Shown: positions 1 to 6,875, numbered from the stretch's first letter. The stretch: DNA of 9,848 nt from Candidatus Paenalcaligenes intestinipullorum (GCA_019120675.1 DWUQ01000013.1:1-9848); one strand, 5' to 3'. The notes: generated from the sequence alone by a model not told the origin. Program-made: numbers and translations.

Positions 1-235
1 TGACAGCGGGATCAAAATCCGCACCATATTGGCGCTGCAGCGTGGCAATCTGCTCGCGCAATGCGTAGTCAAAGTCATCACTGGTTAAGTTATTTCCATC
101 AATTTCAACCAGTGCTTCATCATTGGCAACAAAGCTGTTGTAGCCACTAACGCCAATTAATACAAAAGACGGCAAAATCAACACCAACAACACAACTTGC
201 ACAATGCGTTGGTGTGTACGAATAAAATTGAACAT
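1..235 (-). CDS. ppiD: PpiD-like membrane-anchored peptidyl-prolyl isomerase, N-terminal part
   Basis: Partial: only the first 78 residues lie in the window and the gene runs off the left edge. Reading leftwards from the ATG at 233-235, the protein opens with a short cytoplasmic basic stretch (FNFIRTHQR). One hydrophobic segment follows at about residues 11-29, then a soluble part containing EIDGNNLTSDDFDYALREQ. This matches the SurA_N-type start of PpiD, an inner-membrane anchored periplasmic chaperone with a parvulin domain that helps newly exported proteins fold near the Sec translocon. The parvulin domain itself is not visible, so function rests on the anchor plus the SurA_N-like segment. 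A Shine-Dalgarno-like AGGTG lies a few bases upstream of the ATG. It is divergent from ugpQ. Identification is by remembered resemblance to betaproteobacterial PpiD N-termini. Confidence 0.8.
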   Translation of the reverse strand, partial: MFNFIRTHQRIVQVVLLVLILPSFVLIGVSGYNSFVANDEALVEIDGNNLTSDDFDYALREQIATLQRQYGADFDPAV

Positions 236-450
236 TAAACACCTATTTTCACAAGCCCTGCCTAATACGCTAAATTTGGCATTGTTTCGAAGCACTCTAC
301 TGCTCTACTGCTAAAAGGGCTCTGAACCATTTGGTCGGCAAAATTTATAGCGAGTTTACCACTAAGTTTCACCTATACGAGCGTGCTGTGCGTAAAATCA
401 TTGCACATTCTACTGAAGTTTACGGCTGTTTTCATTGCTTCGAGGTTCTA
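236..450. other. Intergenic region between divergent ppiD and ugpQ
   Basis: About 215 bp that should hold promoters for both flanking genes. I could not identify a convincing -35/-10 pair on either strand. The frame of ugpQ stays open from a TTG at 331, but those 40 extra codons resemble nothing in the family and are treated here as untranslated leader. A perfect tandem 8-mer (CTCTACTG twice) lies at 295-310. No RNA gene or terminator is seen. Confidence 0.6.
295..310. repeat. Short tandem repeat, 8 bp x 2
   Basis: CTCTACTG occurs twice back to back, followed by a further CT. It lies in the ppiD/ugpQ intergenic region, about 60 bp upstream of the ppiD start on the ppiD side. Two units of 8 bp can arise by slippage, and no function is assigned. 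Confidence 0.5.
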
Positions 451-1203
451 ATGACCCACAATGCTCGACCCTATTGGCCTTATCCGCAGTTAATTGCTCA
501 TCGCGGCGCTGGCCTTCACGCCCCTGAAAACACATTGAGCGCCATGCGTTTCGGTGTGGCTCAAGGGTTTAAAATGATTGAATTTGATGTCAAACTAAGT
601 CGTGATGCGGTGCCGATCCTTTTACATGATGACGACTTAGAGCGTACCTCAAACGGTAGCGGACGAGCGGCAGATTATAGTTTGGCCGAATTGCAGCACT
701 TTGACTTTGGTAGCTGGCTCGACAAAAAGTTTGCTGGGGAACCCATATTAAGTCTGGCCACGCTCAGCCGCTTTGCGCAGCAGCATACTATCGCGTGCAA
801 TATCGAAATCAAACCCACTACCGGCGATGAGGTGGTGACTGGAGCACTGGTCGCCAAAGCCGCGGCACAGCTCTGGCAACACAGCGCTTGCCTGCCGCTC
901 CTTTCCTCATTCTCTGAGACGGCCTTAGCGGCTGCAAAGCTTGCCGCCCCGCATCTGCCACGCGGCCTGCTGTTTGAAGGCCCTGTACCGAGTGATTGGG
1001 CCCAACGCGCTCAAGCGCTAGGCTGTCTAAGCTTAAACCTTGATAATCAGTACGTGACCCAAGAGCTGGTGCAGGCCATGCATCAGGCTGGCTACGCGGT
1101 AACCGTCTGGACGGTCAATGACGCCCAACGCTTAGCCGAGCTCCGGACGTGGCAGGTCGAAGGGATCTTTACTGATCAAGTCATTGATTTTGCTGAGCTT
1201 TAA
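451..1203 (+). CDS. ugpQ: Glycerophosphodiester phosphodiesterase (UgpQ-type, cytoplasmic)
   Basis: A 250-residue GDPD-family enzyme that hydrolyses glycerophosphodiesters from phospholipid turnover to sn-glycerol 3-phosphate and the free alcohol. The TIM-barrel signature is complete. HRGA with catalytic H17 and R18 is followed by PENT (25-28), EFDV with metal ligands E44 and D46, the second catalytic H59 in HDDDLERT, and IEIKP with E119 and K121. The C-terminal half has the usual WTVND strand and ends with a GIFTD motif. No signal peptide is seen, which fits the cytoplasmic UgpQ type rather than periplasmic GlpQ. The ATG at 451 was chosen because it has GAGG at good spacing and gives the normal family length of about 250; the upstream TTG at 331 would add a 40-residue unrelated extension. 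Its product, glycerol 3-phosphate, is the acceptor used by PlsY at the other end of the window, but they are not in one operon. Its TAA overlaps the stop of the opposing gene. Confidence 0.92.
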   Translation: MTHNARPYWPYPQLIAHRGAGLHAPENTLSAMRFGVAQGFKMIEFDVKLSRDAVPILLHDDDLERTSNGSGRAADYSLAELQHFDFGSWLDKKFAGEPILSLATLSRFAQQHTIACNIEIKPTTGDEVVTGALVAKAAAQLWQHSACLPLLSSFSETALAAAKLAAPHLPRGLLFEGPVPSDWAQRAQALGCLSLNLDNQYVTQELVQAMHQAGYAVTVWTVNDAQRLAELRTWQVEGIFTDQVIDFAEL

Positions 1204-1934
1204 AAGCGTTCCCCGGCTTTTAAGTACCGCCACTGCCCTACGGGCAAATCGCCTAAGCGAATATTGCCCATTCGCACACGTTTTAAACCCACTACTTTTA
1301 AGCCGACGAGCTCACACATACGACGAATTTGGCGTTTTTTACCTTCGCGCAGCACAAAATGTAACTGGTCGTCGTTGAGCCATTTGACTTGGGCAGGTCG
1401 TAACGCTTTACCATCTAAGCTTAGGCCATGATTCAGCAACGCTAGGCCGTTATCGCTTAGGCGGCCTGCAACGCGCACGAGATACTCTTTATCCAGATCA
1501 GAATCCTCGCCGATGAGCTGACGCGCCACTCGACCGTCTTGCGTCAATACCAATAAGCCTTGGGAATCAATATCCAAACGCCCAGCAGGAGCGAGGCCAC
1601 GTAAATGGCTTGGATTAAATTTAGGACGCTTATTGGGCTGCCCCGACCAAAACTGCGTGTTAGCCTGAATGAGGGAGGCGGCGTTTTTGTAGCCTTTTTC
1701 GGCTTGGCCGGACACATAACCGACTGGTTTATTTAGAATGATGGTAACCCGCTCGGTTTGTCGTTGTTGAGCGGCTTTATCCAGTACAATTTTAGCCGTG
1801 GGTAACGCCTTTTGACCCAATGTGGCCACTTGACCGTCTACTCTAACCCAGCCGCGCTCAATAAAGGCGTCCGCTTCACGTCGCGAACAAACACCGCGAT
1901 CGGCCATAATTTTTGAAATTCTTAGTGTTTCCAT
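1200..1934 (-). CDS. 23S rRNA pseudouridine synthase, RsuA/RluB/E/F family (RluF-like)
   Basis: A 244-residue enzyme that isomerises a specific uridine to pseudouridine, most likely in 23S rRNA. The N-terminus is an S4 RNA-binding domain (about residues 3-50, RISKIMADRGVCSRREAD). The catalytic domain starts near residue 63 (VTIILNKPVG) and carries the family motif AGRLDIDSQGLLVLTQDG, with the nucleophile at D121. The C-terminal RQIRRM (201-206) and GLKRVRMGNIRLGDLPVG segments are typical of this family. From memory the S4 domain and C-terminal half look most like RluF, but RluB, RluE and RsuA share the fold, so the target uridine is not assigned. An insertion rich in K, N and P (about residues 95-112) precedes the catalytic motif. 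The ATG has AAGGA about 11-12 bases upstream. The gene is divergent from ubiC across 27 bp and shares a 4-bp stop overlap with ugpQ. Confidence 0.9.
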   Translation of the reverse strand: METLRISKIMADRGVCSRREADAFIERGWVRVDGQVATLGQKALPTAKIVLDKAAQQRQTERVTIILNKPVGYVSGQAEKGYKNAASLIQANTQFWSGQPNKRPKFNPSHLRGLAPAGRLDIDSQGLLVLTQDGRVARQLIGEDSDLDKEYLVRVAGRLSDNGLALLNHGLSLDGKALRPAQVKWLNDDQLHFVLREGKKRQIRRMCELVGLKVVGLKRVRMGNIRLGDLPVGQWRYLKAGERF

Positions 1935-1961
1935 TTAGGACTTTATCCTTACAACGCGTAT

Positions 1962-2525
1962 ATGCTTTTTGTGCCACCTACCGATACCCCTTGGACCACC
2001 ACCGTCGACTCTGCGCTCACCGCCATTCAGCAATTTTGGCTGACAAAGCCGCATGCGCTCACGGATGGCTTAAGGCAATTAGGAAAACTAAAGCTGGTGG
2101 TTTTAGCCGAACACTCTGAGATTCTGAGCACCGATGAGCAATGGATGCTGCCTAAATCTGCAACAACTATTTGGTGCCGAGAAATTCGTATGTATTTGGA
2201 GGACCAAGCAATCGTTAGCGCGCGCAGCCTATGCAGTATTGAAGCGTCGGAACAGGCGTGGGCCAGTATACGAAGCTTAGGCAACCGACCTTTGGCTGAC
2301 GTATTGTACGCGGATCCAGAGGTACAGCGCTCATCTTTTTGTTTTTTAAGTGCTATCACTCGACAGCCCTCCTTGAATGCCTTATGCGCTACCGAGCTTT
2401 CTGAAAGCGAGCTTCAAGCCACATGGGCGCGCAGCTCGCAATTTTTAAGGCATGATCAAGCGTTAACCGTTACCGAGTGTTTTCATCCAGCCTTTTGGCA
2501 AAACTTTGCTCGACTGCTGCCTTAG
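1962..2525 (+). CDS. ubiC: Chorismate lyase (chorismate to 4-hydroxybenzoate + pyruvate)
   Basis: A 187-residue cytoplasmic protein recognised as UbiC, which makes 4-hydroxybenzoate as the first committed step of ubiquinone synthesis. Diagnostic blocks align with E. coli UbiC as I remember it. LPKSATTIWCREI (64-75) contains the substrate-binding arginine R73 (Arg76 in E. coli). LGNRPLADVLY (106-116) matches the LGKTPLGRYLF block. The C-terminal LTVTECFHPAFW (168-179) contains E172, equivalent to the catalytic glutamate of LTELFLP. Overall length is slightly above the roughly 165 residues of E. coli, mostly from an acidic/serine insertion between residues 136 and 158. Sequence conservation in this family is low, so the call rests on these three blocks in correct order. 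No Shine-Dalgarno sequence precedes the ATG. Only 27 bp separates it from the divergent pseudouridine synthase gene, and its TAG overlaps the stop of the opposing reductase gene. Confidence 0.88.
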   Translation: MLFVPPTDTPWTTTVDSALTAIQQFWLTKPHALTDGLRQLGKLKLVVLAEHSEILSTDEQWMLPKSATTIWCREIRMYLEDQAIVSARSLCSIEASEQAWASIRSLGNRPLADVLYADPEVQRSSFCFLSAITRQPSLNALCATELSESELQATWARSSQFLRHDQALTVTECFHPAFWQNFARLLP

Positions 2526-3370
2526 ATCATTGGCAAGTAACCTGGATGTGGCTGCAAAGGAAACGCCGCATCAATTTGAGCCAGCTCTTCGGTACTCAGA
2601 TGCAAATCCAAGGCACTAGCGTTATCCAGTGTGTGCGCCGCTCGGGAGGCTTTAGGGATTGCTAAAACTTGTGGGTGACGACATAAAAACGCCAAAGCTA
2701 CTTGTCGGACACTGGCTTCATGACGCTGAGCAATCTGGGCCAGCACTTCCCACTCAGGAGAGCCTTCGAGTACAAAACTATCATGACCAAACGGACTATA
2801 GGCCACCACTTTAACGTCATGCTGTACGCACCACGGCAAGATCTCATGCTCAATAGTGCGCTCTTCGAGATGATAGAGCACCTGATTGCAGGCAATTTGA
2901 TTGGGGCCTACAAGCGCATAGAGCTCTTGGAGATCGGCTACGTCAAAGTTGCTCACCCCCCACGTGCGTATTTTGCCTACTTGCTGTAAGTGTTCGAAGG
3001 CTTGTACGGTTTCGGATAAGGGGACGGCCCCCCGCCAATGCAACAAATAAGAATCCAAGTAGTCGGTACCTAAGCGTTGCAAGCTGGCATCGCAAGCGTT
3101 TAAAACCTGCTGATAACTGGCATTAAAAGGCAATACCTTGGAAACCAAAAACACCTCATCACGACGCCCACGAATAACCCGGGCGATCACCTCCTCAGCG
3201 GCTCCATCGCCATACATTTCAGCCGTATCAATATGGGTGAGGCCTAAATCGATGCCCGTTTGTAAGGCGCGAACCACTGCGTCTTGATCGGGTACCGTAT
3301 CGATGTACCACGAGCCCTGCCCGATCCGGGATAAAGGTTTTGTGTACTCTAAAAAATGAGGCAATGTCAT
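2522..3370 (-). CDS. Aldo/keto reductase, YeaE-like
   Basis: A 282-residue NADPH-dependent oxidoreductase of the AKR superfamily. The catalytic tetrad is intact: D48 and Y53 in DTAEMYG, K78 in VSK and H111 in LLHW. Also visible are GVSNF (138-142), NQVLYHL (162-168), AYSPFG (190-195) and the NADPH 2'-phosphate-binding IPKAS loop (238-242). By remembered sequence it is closest to E. coli YeaE, sharing LIDTAEMY, VFLVSKV, NTDYLDLYLLHW-like and NQVLYHL blocks; YeaE has methylglyoxal reductase activity. The physiological substrate here is unknown. The ATG at 3370 was chosen over an upstream in-frame ATG at 3412 because AAGGAG sits 4 bases before it, the protein then starts as the family does, and the longer form would overlap glnB. 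It lies 20 bp downstream of glnB on the same strand, so co-transcription is likely. Confidence 0.9.
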   Translation of the reverse strand: MTLPHFLEYTKPLSRIGQGSWYIDTVPDQDAVVRALQTGIDLGLTHIDTAEMYGDGAAEEVIARVIRGRRDEVFLVSKVLPFNASYQQVLNACDASLQRLGTDYLDSYLLHWRGAVPLSETVQAFEHLQQVGKIRTWGVSNFDVADLQELYALVGPNQIACNQVLYHLEERTIEHEILPWCVQHDVKVVAYSPFGHDSFVLEGSPEWEVLAQIAQRHEASVRQVALAFLCRHPQVLAIPKASRAAHTLDNASALDLHLSTEELAQIDAAFPLQPHPGYLPMI

Positions 3371-3390
3371 AAGACTCCTTGGCTGGGATG

Positions 3391-3729
3391 TTAGAGGGCG
3401 GCATGGCCGCATTCGCCCGTGCGAATGCGGATGACTTGCTCAACGGGGCGCACGAAGATTTTGCCATCGCCAATTTTTCCAGTGTGTGCCGCGCGAATAA
3501 TGGCCTCGATAACGGCTTCGCAATGCTCGGCAGTTACCACGAGATCCAGTTGGATTTTGGGTAAGAAATCCACAATGTATTCCGAGCCTCGATACATTTC
3601 AGTGTGGCCTTTTTGACGTCCAAACCCCTTCACTTCGGTTACCGTTAAACCGCTAATATCCAGTTCATTTAAGGCCTCACGAACCTCGTCTAATTTAAAC
3701 GGCTTAATAATGGCAGTAATCTGTTTCAT
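3391..3729 (-). CDS. glnB: Nitrogen regulatory protein PII (GlnB)
   Basis: A 112-residue trimeric PII signal transducer that senses 2-oxoglutarate, ATP/ADP and, through uridylylation, glutamine. It then controls targets such as the NtrB kinase and glutamine synthetase adenylyltransferase. Both family signatures are present: YRGSEY (46-51), with the T-loop uridylylation residue Y51, and TGKIGDGKIFV (83-93). The ATP/phosphate-contact residues K90, R101 and R103 are in place. MKQITAIIKPFKLDEVREAL is the standard N-terminus. Phe11, Asp54 and no adjacent amtB favour GlnB over GlnK, but sequence alone does not settle that. The tail ends GECGHAAL, with a cysteine where acidic residues are common. 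The ATG at 3729 was chosen by the conserved start; it has only a weak GGG about 12-15 bases upstream. The gene leads a two-gene unit with the aldo/keto reductase and is divergent from argH. Confidence 0.95.
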   Translation of the reverse strand: MKQITAIIKPFKLDEVREALNELDISGLTVTEVKGFGRQKGHTEMYRGSEYIVDFLPKIQLDLVVTAEHCEAVIEAIIRAAHTGKIGDGKIFVRPVEQVIRIRTGECGHAAL

Positions 3730-4002
3730 GTAAACGCTAAACCCAGTAAATGCTGTCAGGCCAAACCGTACAGCGTAGGCCACCAAAACTAAATGGCTAA
3801 ACCCAATATTTAAGCATAGTTTTTAGACCGAGACGACCGCCGTACGATTGGAAACCGCCCGAAACGTTGCCGAATTAGGCCATTTTCGACGGGAACTACG
3901 CGATGACTGCATGAGCGTTGTAAACTAGGTTCAAATTTCCACTTATACGACAGGTGTGTGTCGAACTGGCACCCCTGCACGGCTCTTATTTCAAATTAAA
4001 TT
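3730..4002. other. Intergenic region between divergent glnB and argH
   Basis: The largest non-coding stretch in the window (273 bp), expected to hold promoters for both genes. It contains a direct 10-bp repeat on the glnB side (3736-3745 and 3796-3805). The bases just before argH (about 3986-4002) are A/T-rich and contain no Shine-Dalgarno sequence. A loose -35/-10 candidate for argH (TTGTAA at 3918, TTATAC at 3943) has a 19-bp spacer, too long to call. I find no tRNA, no perfect long hairpin and no believable sigma-54 element. Confidence 0.6.
3736..3805. repeat. Direct repeat of a 10-mer, copies 60 bp apart, upstream of glnB
   Basis: GCTAAACCCA occurs at 3736-3745 and again at 3796-3805. 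On the glnB strand it reads TGGGTTTAGC, and the nearer copy ends about 6 bases before the glnB ATG, overlapping where the ribosome would bind. Flanking bases on the left (TAAACG versus AAATGG) are partly similar. A paired regulator site is possible, but chance or an old duplication is equally compatible. Confidence 0.45.
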
Positions 4003-5415
4003 ATGTCCTCCTCTACCTCTACTCATAATCAATTCGACAACAAAGCCCAAGCGTGGTCCGCGCGTTTTTCTGAGCCTGTTTCTGAGTTAGTAAAACGCTA
4101 TACCGCTTCCGTCGATTTCGACAAACGCCTGGCTTTATTTGATATTCAAGGCTCACTTGCTCATGCCACCATGTTGGAATCCGTGGGGGTACTTAGTGCT
4201 ACCGATCTGGCCGATATTCAACGTGGCTTAGCCCAAGTACAAGCAGAAATTGAAGCGGGTAAATTTGAATGGTTACTGGACCTAGAGGATGTGCACCTCA
4301 ACATTGAAAAGCGCTTGGTTGAGCTGATTGGTGATGCCGGCAAACGTTTGCATACGGGACGCTCACGTAATGACCAAGTGGCGACAGATATACGTCTGTG
4401 GTTACGCACAGAAATTGATCAAGCCATACAGTTACTTACTGAGTTACGGCAAGCCCTTGCCAATTTGGCTTTGAAATACGCAGACGTGATTTTACCTGGA
4501 TTCACCCACTTGCAAGTGGCTCAGCCGGTCACCTTTGGGCATCACCTATTGGCTTATGCAGAAATGTTTGGGCGAGACGCTGAACGCTTAGCCGACTGCC
4601 GCAAACGCGTCAATCGCTTGCCTCTAGGTGCTGCTGCGCTGGCGGGCACCAGCTTCCCCATCAATCGGGAATACACCGCTGAGCTGCTTGGCTTTGATGA
4701 GGTGTGTCGCAACTCTTTGGATGCGGTATCCGATCGTGATTTTGCCATTGAGTTTTGCGCTGCTGCCGCGTTGGTGATGACCCATATTTCGCGCTTATCT
4801 GAGGAGTTGGTGCTTTGGGTTAGCCCTCGTGTTGGGTTTATCGATATTGCTGACCGCTTTTGTACCGGCAGCTCGATTATGCCCCAAAAGAAAAACCCCG
4901 ATGTGCCCGAGCTCGCCCGTGGCAAAACAGGTCGCGTCACAGGTCACCTTGTGGCCTTACTCACCCTCATGAAAGGCCAACCCTTGGCCTACAACAAAGA
5001 CAACCAAGAGGACAAAGAAGGGTTATTTGACGCCGCCGATACCATCCGCGACACCTTAACCATTTTTGTCGATATGATTGGTGGCATTACAGTCAAAGCC
5101 GACGCCATGCGCGAAGCCGCCCTACAAGGCTTTGCTACGGCTACGGACTTGGCGGACTACCTCGTCAAAAAAGGCTTACCTTTCCGTGATGCGCACGAAA
5201 CAGTCGCCTTGGCCGTACGCCAATGTGAAAGTGAGAATTGTGATTTAGCAGATCTAAGCTTAGAGGCTTTGCAGAGCTTTCATCCCTCAATTGAGGCTGA
5301 TATTTACGAGGTGCTGAGCTTAGAAGGCTCGGTGGCTGCGCGCAACCATATTGGTGGCACCGCACCTGAGCGTGTGCGCCTCGAAGCAGAACGCATTTTA
5401 AGCAATAAGGGGTAA
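4003..5415 (+). CDS. argH: Argininosuccinate lyase
   Basis: A 470-residue cytoplasmic enzyme catalysing the last step of arginine synthesis, splitting argininosuccinate into arginine and fumarate. It belongs to the fumarase/aspartase superfamily and acts as a homotetramer. Family landmarks are all present: HTGRSRNDQVATD (117-129), GFTHLQVAQP (166-175) with the TH pair at 168-169, and the superfamily signature GSSIMPQKKNPD (289-300) with the mobile catalytic serine loop. QPLAYNKDNQEDKEGLFD (326-343) follows. The length is normal. The first dozen residues are a Ser/Thr-rich tail before the conserved NKAQAWSARFSEP block; similar tails occur in betaproteobacterial ArgH as I recall. No Shine-Dalgarno sequence precedes the ATG, only A/T-rich leader. 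It stands alone, divergent from glnB, and ends at a hairpin terminator shared with rlmD. Confidence 0.97.
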   Translation: MSSSTSTHNQFDNKAQAWSARFSEPVSELVKRYTASVDFDKRLALFDIQGSLAHATMLESVGVLSATDLADIQRGLAQVQAEIEAGKFEWLLDLEDVHLNIEKRLVELIGDAGKRLHTGRSRNDQVATDIRLWLRTEIDQAIQLLTELRQALANLALKYADVILPGFTHLQVAQPVTFGHHLLAYAEMFGRDAERLADCRKRVNRLPLGAAALAGTSFPINREYTAELLGFDEVCRNSLDAVSDRDFAIEFCAAAALVMTHISRLSEELVLWVSPRVGFIDIADRFCTGSSIMPQKKNPDVPELARGKTGRVTGHLVALLTLMKGQPLAYNKDNQEDKEGLFDAADTIRDTLTIFVDMIGGITVKADAMREAALQGFATATDLADYLVKKGLPFRDAHETVALAVRQCESENCDLADLSLEALQSFHPSIEADIYEVLSLEGSVAARNHIGGTAPERVRLEAERILSNKG

Positions 5416-5455
5416 AGCTCTTGGTTTGCTATGGCTCTTTACGAGCGTAGACACC

Positions 5456-5488
5456 AAAAAAGGGTTGGACACTCTCCAACCTTTTTTT
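5456..5488. terminator. Bidirectional rho-independent terminator between argH and rlmD
   Basis: A 7-bp stem pairs GGTTGGA (5463-5469) with TCCAACC (5475-5481) around a 5-base loop. It is flanked by a run of A (5456-5461) on the left and seven T (5482-5488) on the right, with one unpaired G at 5462. The A run pairs with the T run, so each strand shows a GC-containing hairpin followed by a U tract. It lies between convergent argH (stop 5413-5415) and rlmD (stop 5491-5493) and can serve both. Confidence 0.9.
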
Positions 5489-5490
5489 AT

Positions 5491-6807
5491 TTACACATCA
5501 AACACCGCTATAGACTCTACGTGACCGGTATGCGGGAACATGTTGATCACCCCCGCTTTGCTTAACCGGTAGCCCCCTTCTTTGACCAAAATACCCGCGT
5601 CCCGCGCTAAGGTAGCGGGGCTACAGGATACATAGACAATGCGCTTGGGTCGTTCATTCGGCTGCAATTCACTTAGCGCTAACGACACCGCCATGGCTCC
5701 ATCACGTGGCGGATCAATCAGCATGCGATCCAGTTTACCTAAGCTACGCAACCACTCGGCATTCACTTCAAATAAATTTAATGGCGTAAAACTAGTTTTA
5801 TGCGCCAAGTCATGCTCAACAGCGGCTTGCTCCGCACGGCGGCATAAACTTGCACTGCCTTCTACCCCCACTACAGCATCCGCGGTACGCGCCAATGGCA
5901 AGCTAAAATTACCTAAACCGCAGAATAAATCCGCCACCCGCTCACCGGCCTGGGTATCTAATAAAGTGAGGGCTAAGCGGATCAGGCTTTGATTGATTAG
6001 AGGATTAACTTGGGTAAAATCCGCAGGGGTAAAGGGCATCTTGAGCGCATAATCCGGCAGCTCATAATACAGACGTTGTGCATCCTCAGCATTCAGTGGA
6101 TGCATCGTTTCAGGCCCTTTAGGCTGCAACCACCATACAATATCGTATTGCGTCGCAAAGGCGCGTAATTTTTTTAAATCCTCATCGGTTAAGGGCTCCA
6201 TATGGCGTAAGGTCAACGCCACACAGGCCGAACCTACCGACACCTCAATTTGAGGGAACCGATCAGGATGGCTTAAGGTCAGCAACAGATCTCGTAACGG
6301 TCGCAATAAGGCCGAGACCTTAGGGGGCAGGATTAGGCACTCTTCCATATCCACGACATAGCGCCCTTGACGCTCACGAAAGCCCACCAGCACACCGCCT
6401 TTTTTACGCACATGGCGCACGGATAAACGAGCGCGATGTCGATACCCCCAATAGGGGCCGTGCATCGGTGGCAACAGCATCGCGGCGCTGACTCCGCCGA
6501 TATGCTTTAGAGCATCTTCAAGCACACGTTGTTTGACGGCAACCTGCGCACTGGGCTGTAGATGCTGCATCACACAACCACCACAAAGCTCAAAATTCGG
6601 ACAGGGGGGCTGCTGGCGTTGGGCGGAGCTACGCAATCGACGCACCGTGCGAGCTTTATCGTAAGAGTTTTTGCTGCGCACGGTTTCGACCAATACGCGC
6701 TCACCTGGTAATGCGCCGTCCACAAACACCACCTTACCTTCTTCGTGATGGCCCACACCACGACCCTCAAGGTCGACAGATTCTATTTCTAGCTCGTAAG
6801 CAGACAT
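5491..6807 (-). CDS. rlmD: 23S rRNA (uracil-1939-C5)-methyltransferase RlmD
   Basis: A 438-residue SAM-dependent RNA methyltransferase of the TrmA/RumA family that makes m5U1939 in 23S rRNA. The domain order is as in E. coli RlmD. An N-terminal TRAM domain (about 1-60) is followed by four cysteines for a [4Fe-4S] cluster (C69, C75, C78 in CPNFELCGGC, and C157 in EECLILP). A central domain leads into the SAM-binding fold with DLFCGLGNFSLPLA (from 293). LIDPPRDG (363-370) comes next, and the catalytic C395 lies in YVSCSPATLARD. Near the C-terminus HTGHVES supplies the general-base glutamate E431. The iron-sulfur cysteines separate RlmD from TrmA and RlmC-type relatives lacking this pattern. A TTG at 6822 would add five residues, but the ATG at 6807 gives a start nearer the TRAM domain. 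Neither start has a clear Shine-Dalgarno sequence. It follows the nlpD terminator, so it needs its own promoter. Confidence 0.95.
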   Translation of the reverse strand: MSAYELEIESVDLEGRGVGHHEEGKVVFVDGALPGERVLVETVRSKNSYDKARTVRRLRSSAQRQQPPCPNFELCGGCVMQHLQPSAQVAVKQRVLEDALKHIGGVSAAMLLPPMHGPYWGYRHRARLSVRHVRKKGGVLVGFRERQGRYVVDMEECLILPPKVSALLRPLRDLLLTLSHPDRFPQIEVSVGSACVALTLRHMEPLTDEDLKKLRAFATQYDIVWWLQPKGPETMHPLNAEDAQRLYYELPDYALKMPFTPADFTQVNPLINQSLIRLALTLLDTQAGERVADLFCGLGNFSLPLARTADAVVGVEGSASLCRRAEQAAVEHDLAHKTSFTPLNLFEVNAEWLRSLGKLDRMLIDPPRDGAMAVSLALSELQPNERPKRIVYVSCSPATLARDAGILVKEGGYRLSKAGVINMFPHTGHVESIAVFDV

Positions 6808-6811
6808 AATA

Positions 6812-6839
6812 CTTATACTCAAGAATGGTATCGATACAA
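6812..6839 (-). promoter_or_regulatory. Possible sigma-70 promoter for rlmD
   Basis: On the minus strand TTGTAT (6834-6839) and TATAAG (6812-6817) are separated by 16 bp. The -10 matches the consensus at five of six positions and the -35 at three. It lies in the only gap between the nlpD terminator and rlmD. The -10 ends just 4 bases before the ATG, so a transcript from it would be leaderless or start past the ATG. That makes either the promoter or the start codon uncertain. Confidence 0.25.
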
Positions 6840-6841
6840 TT

Positions 6842-6875
6842 AAAAAAGCGTCACTATAAAGCTGCTAGTGACGCT
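6842..6875 (-). terminator. Rho-independent terminator after nlpD
   Basis: A perfect 10-bp inverted repeat pairs AGCGTCACTA (6847-6856) with TAGTGACGCT (6866-6875) around a 9-base loop. Read on the minus strand the hairpin is followed directly by a run of T (complement of 6842-6847). It begins about 18 bp past the nlpD stop codon and ends the surE-pcm-nlpD unit. On the plus strand there is no following T run, so it is one-directional. Confidence 0.92.

Noticed and set aside
331..450. Possible 40-residue N-terminal extension of UgpQ from a TTG start
   Set aside because: The extension has no similarity to the family or to a signal peptide, and the ATG at 451 has a good Shine-Dalgarno sequence and gives the usual length.
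3856..3892. Imperfect inverted repeat (CCCGAAA ... TTTCGACGGG) as a possible structured leader before argH
   Set aside because: Pairing needs a 3-base bulge and has a weak, short stem with no T tract or antiterminator partner.
3925..3945. GGTTCAAAT resembling a tRNA T-loop in the glnB-argH intergenic region
   Set aside because: The flanking bases do not pair into a T-stem and no acceptor, D or anticodon arms can be placed around it.
3967..3980. TGGCAC...TGCA upstream of argH, resembling a sigma-54 promoter
   Set aside because: The GG and GC elements are about 3 bp too close together and the expected TTGC is not formed, so it does not meet the -24/-12 geometry.
4554..4940. 128-codon open frame on the minus strand within argH
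   Set aside because: It lies wholly inside a strongly conserved enzyme gene and its product is Ser/Arg/Ala-rich with no recognisable domain, as expected for an antisense shadow.
1413..5263. Repeated 12-mer ATCTAAGCTTAG containing a palindrome, at 1413-1424 and 5252-5263
   Set aside because: Both copies lie inside coding sequence encoding Leu-Ser-Leu (pseudouridine synthase and ArgH), so shared codon choice explains them.
6828..6837. 10-bp palindrome GTATCGATAC upstream of rlmD as a possible operator
   Set aside because: It is an isolated short palindrome that does not extend outward and has no second copy, so it cannot be told from chance.
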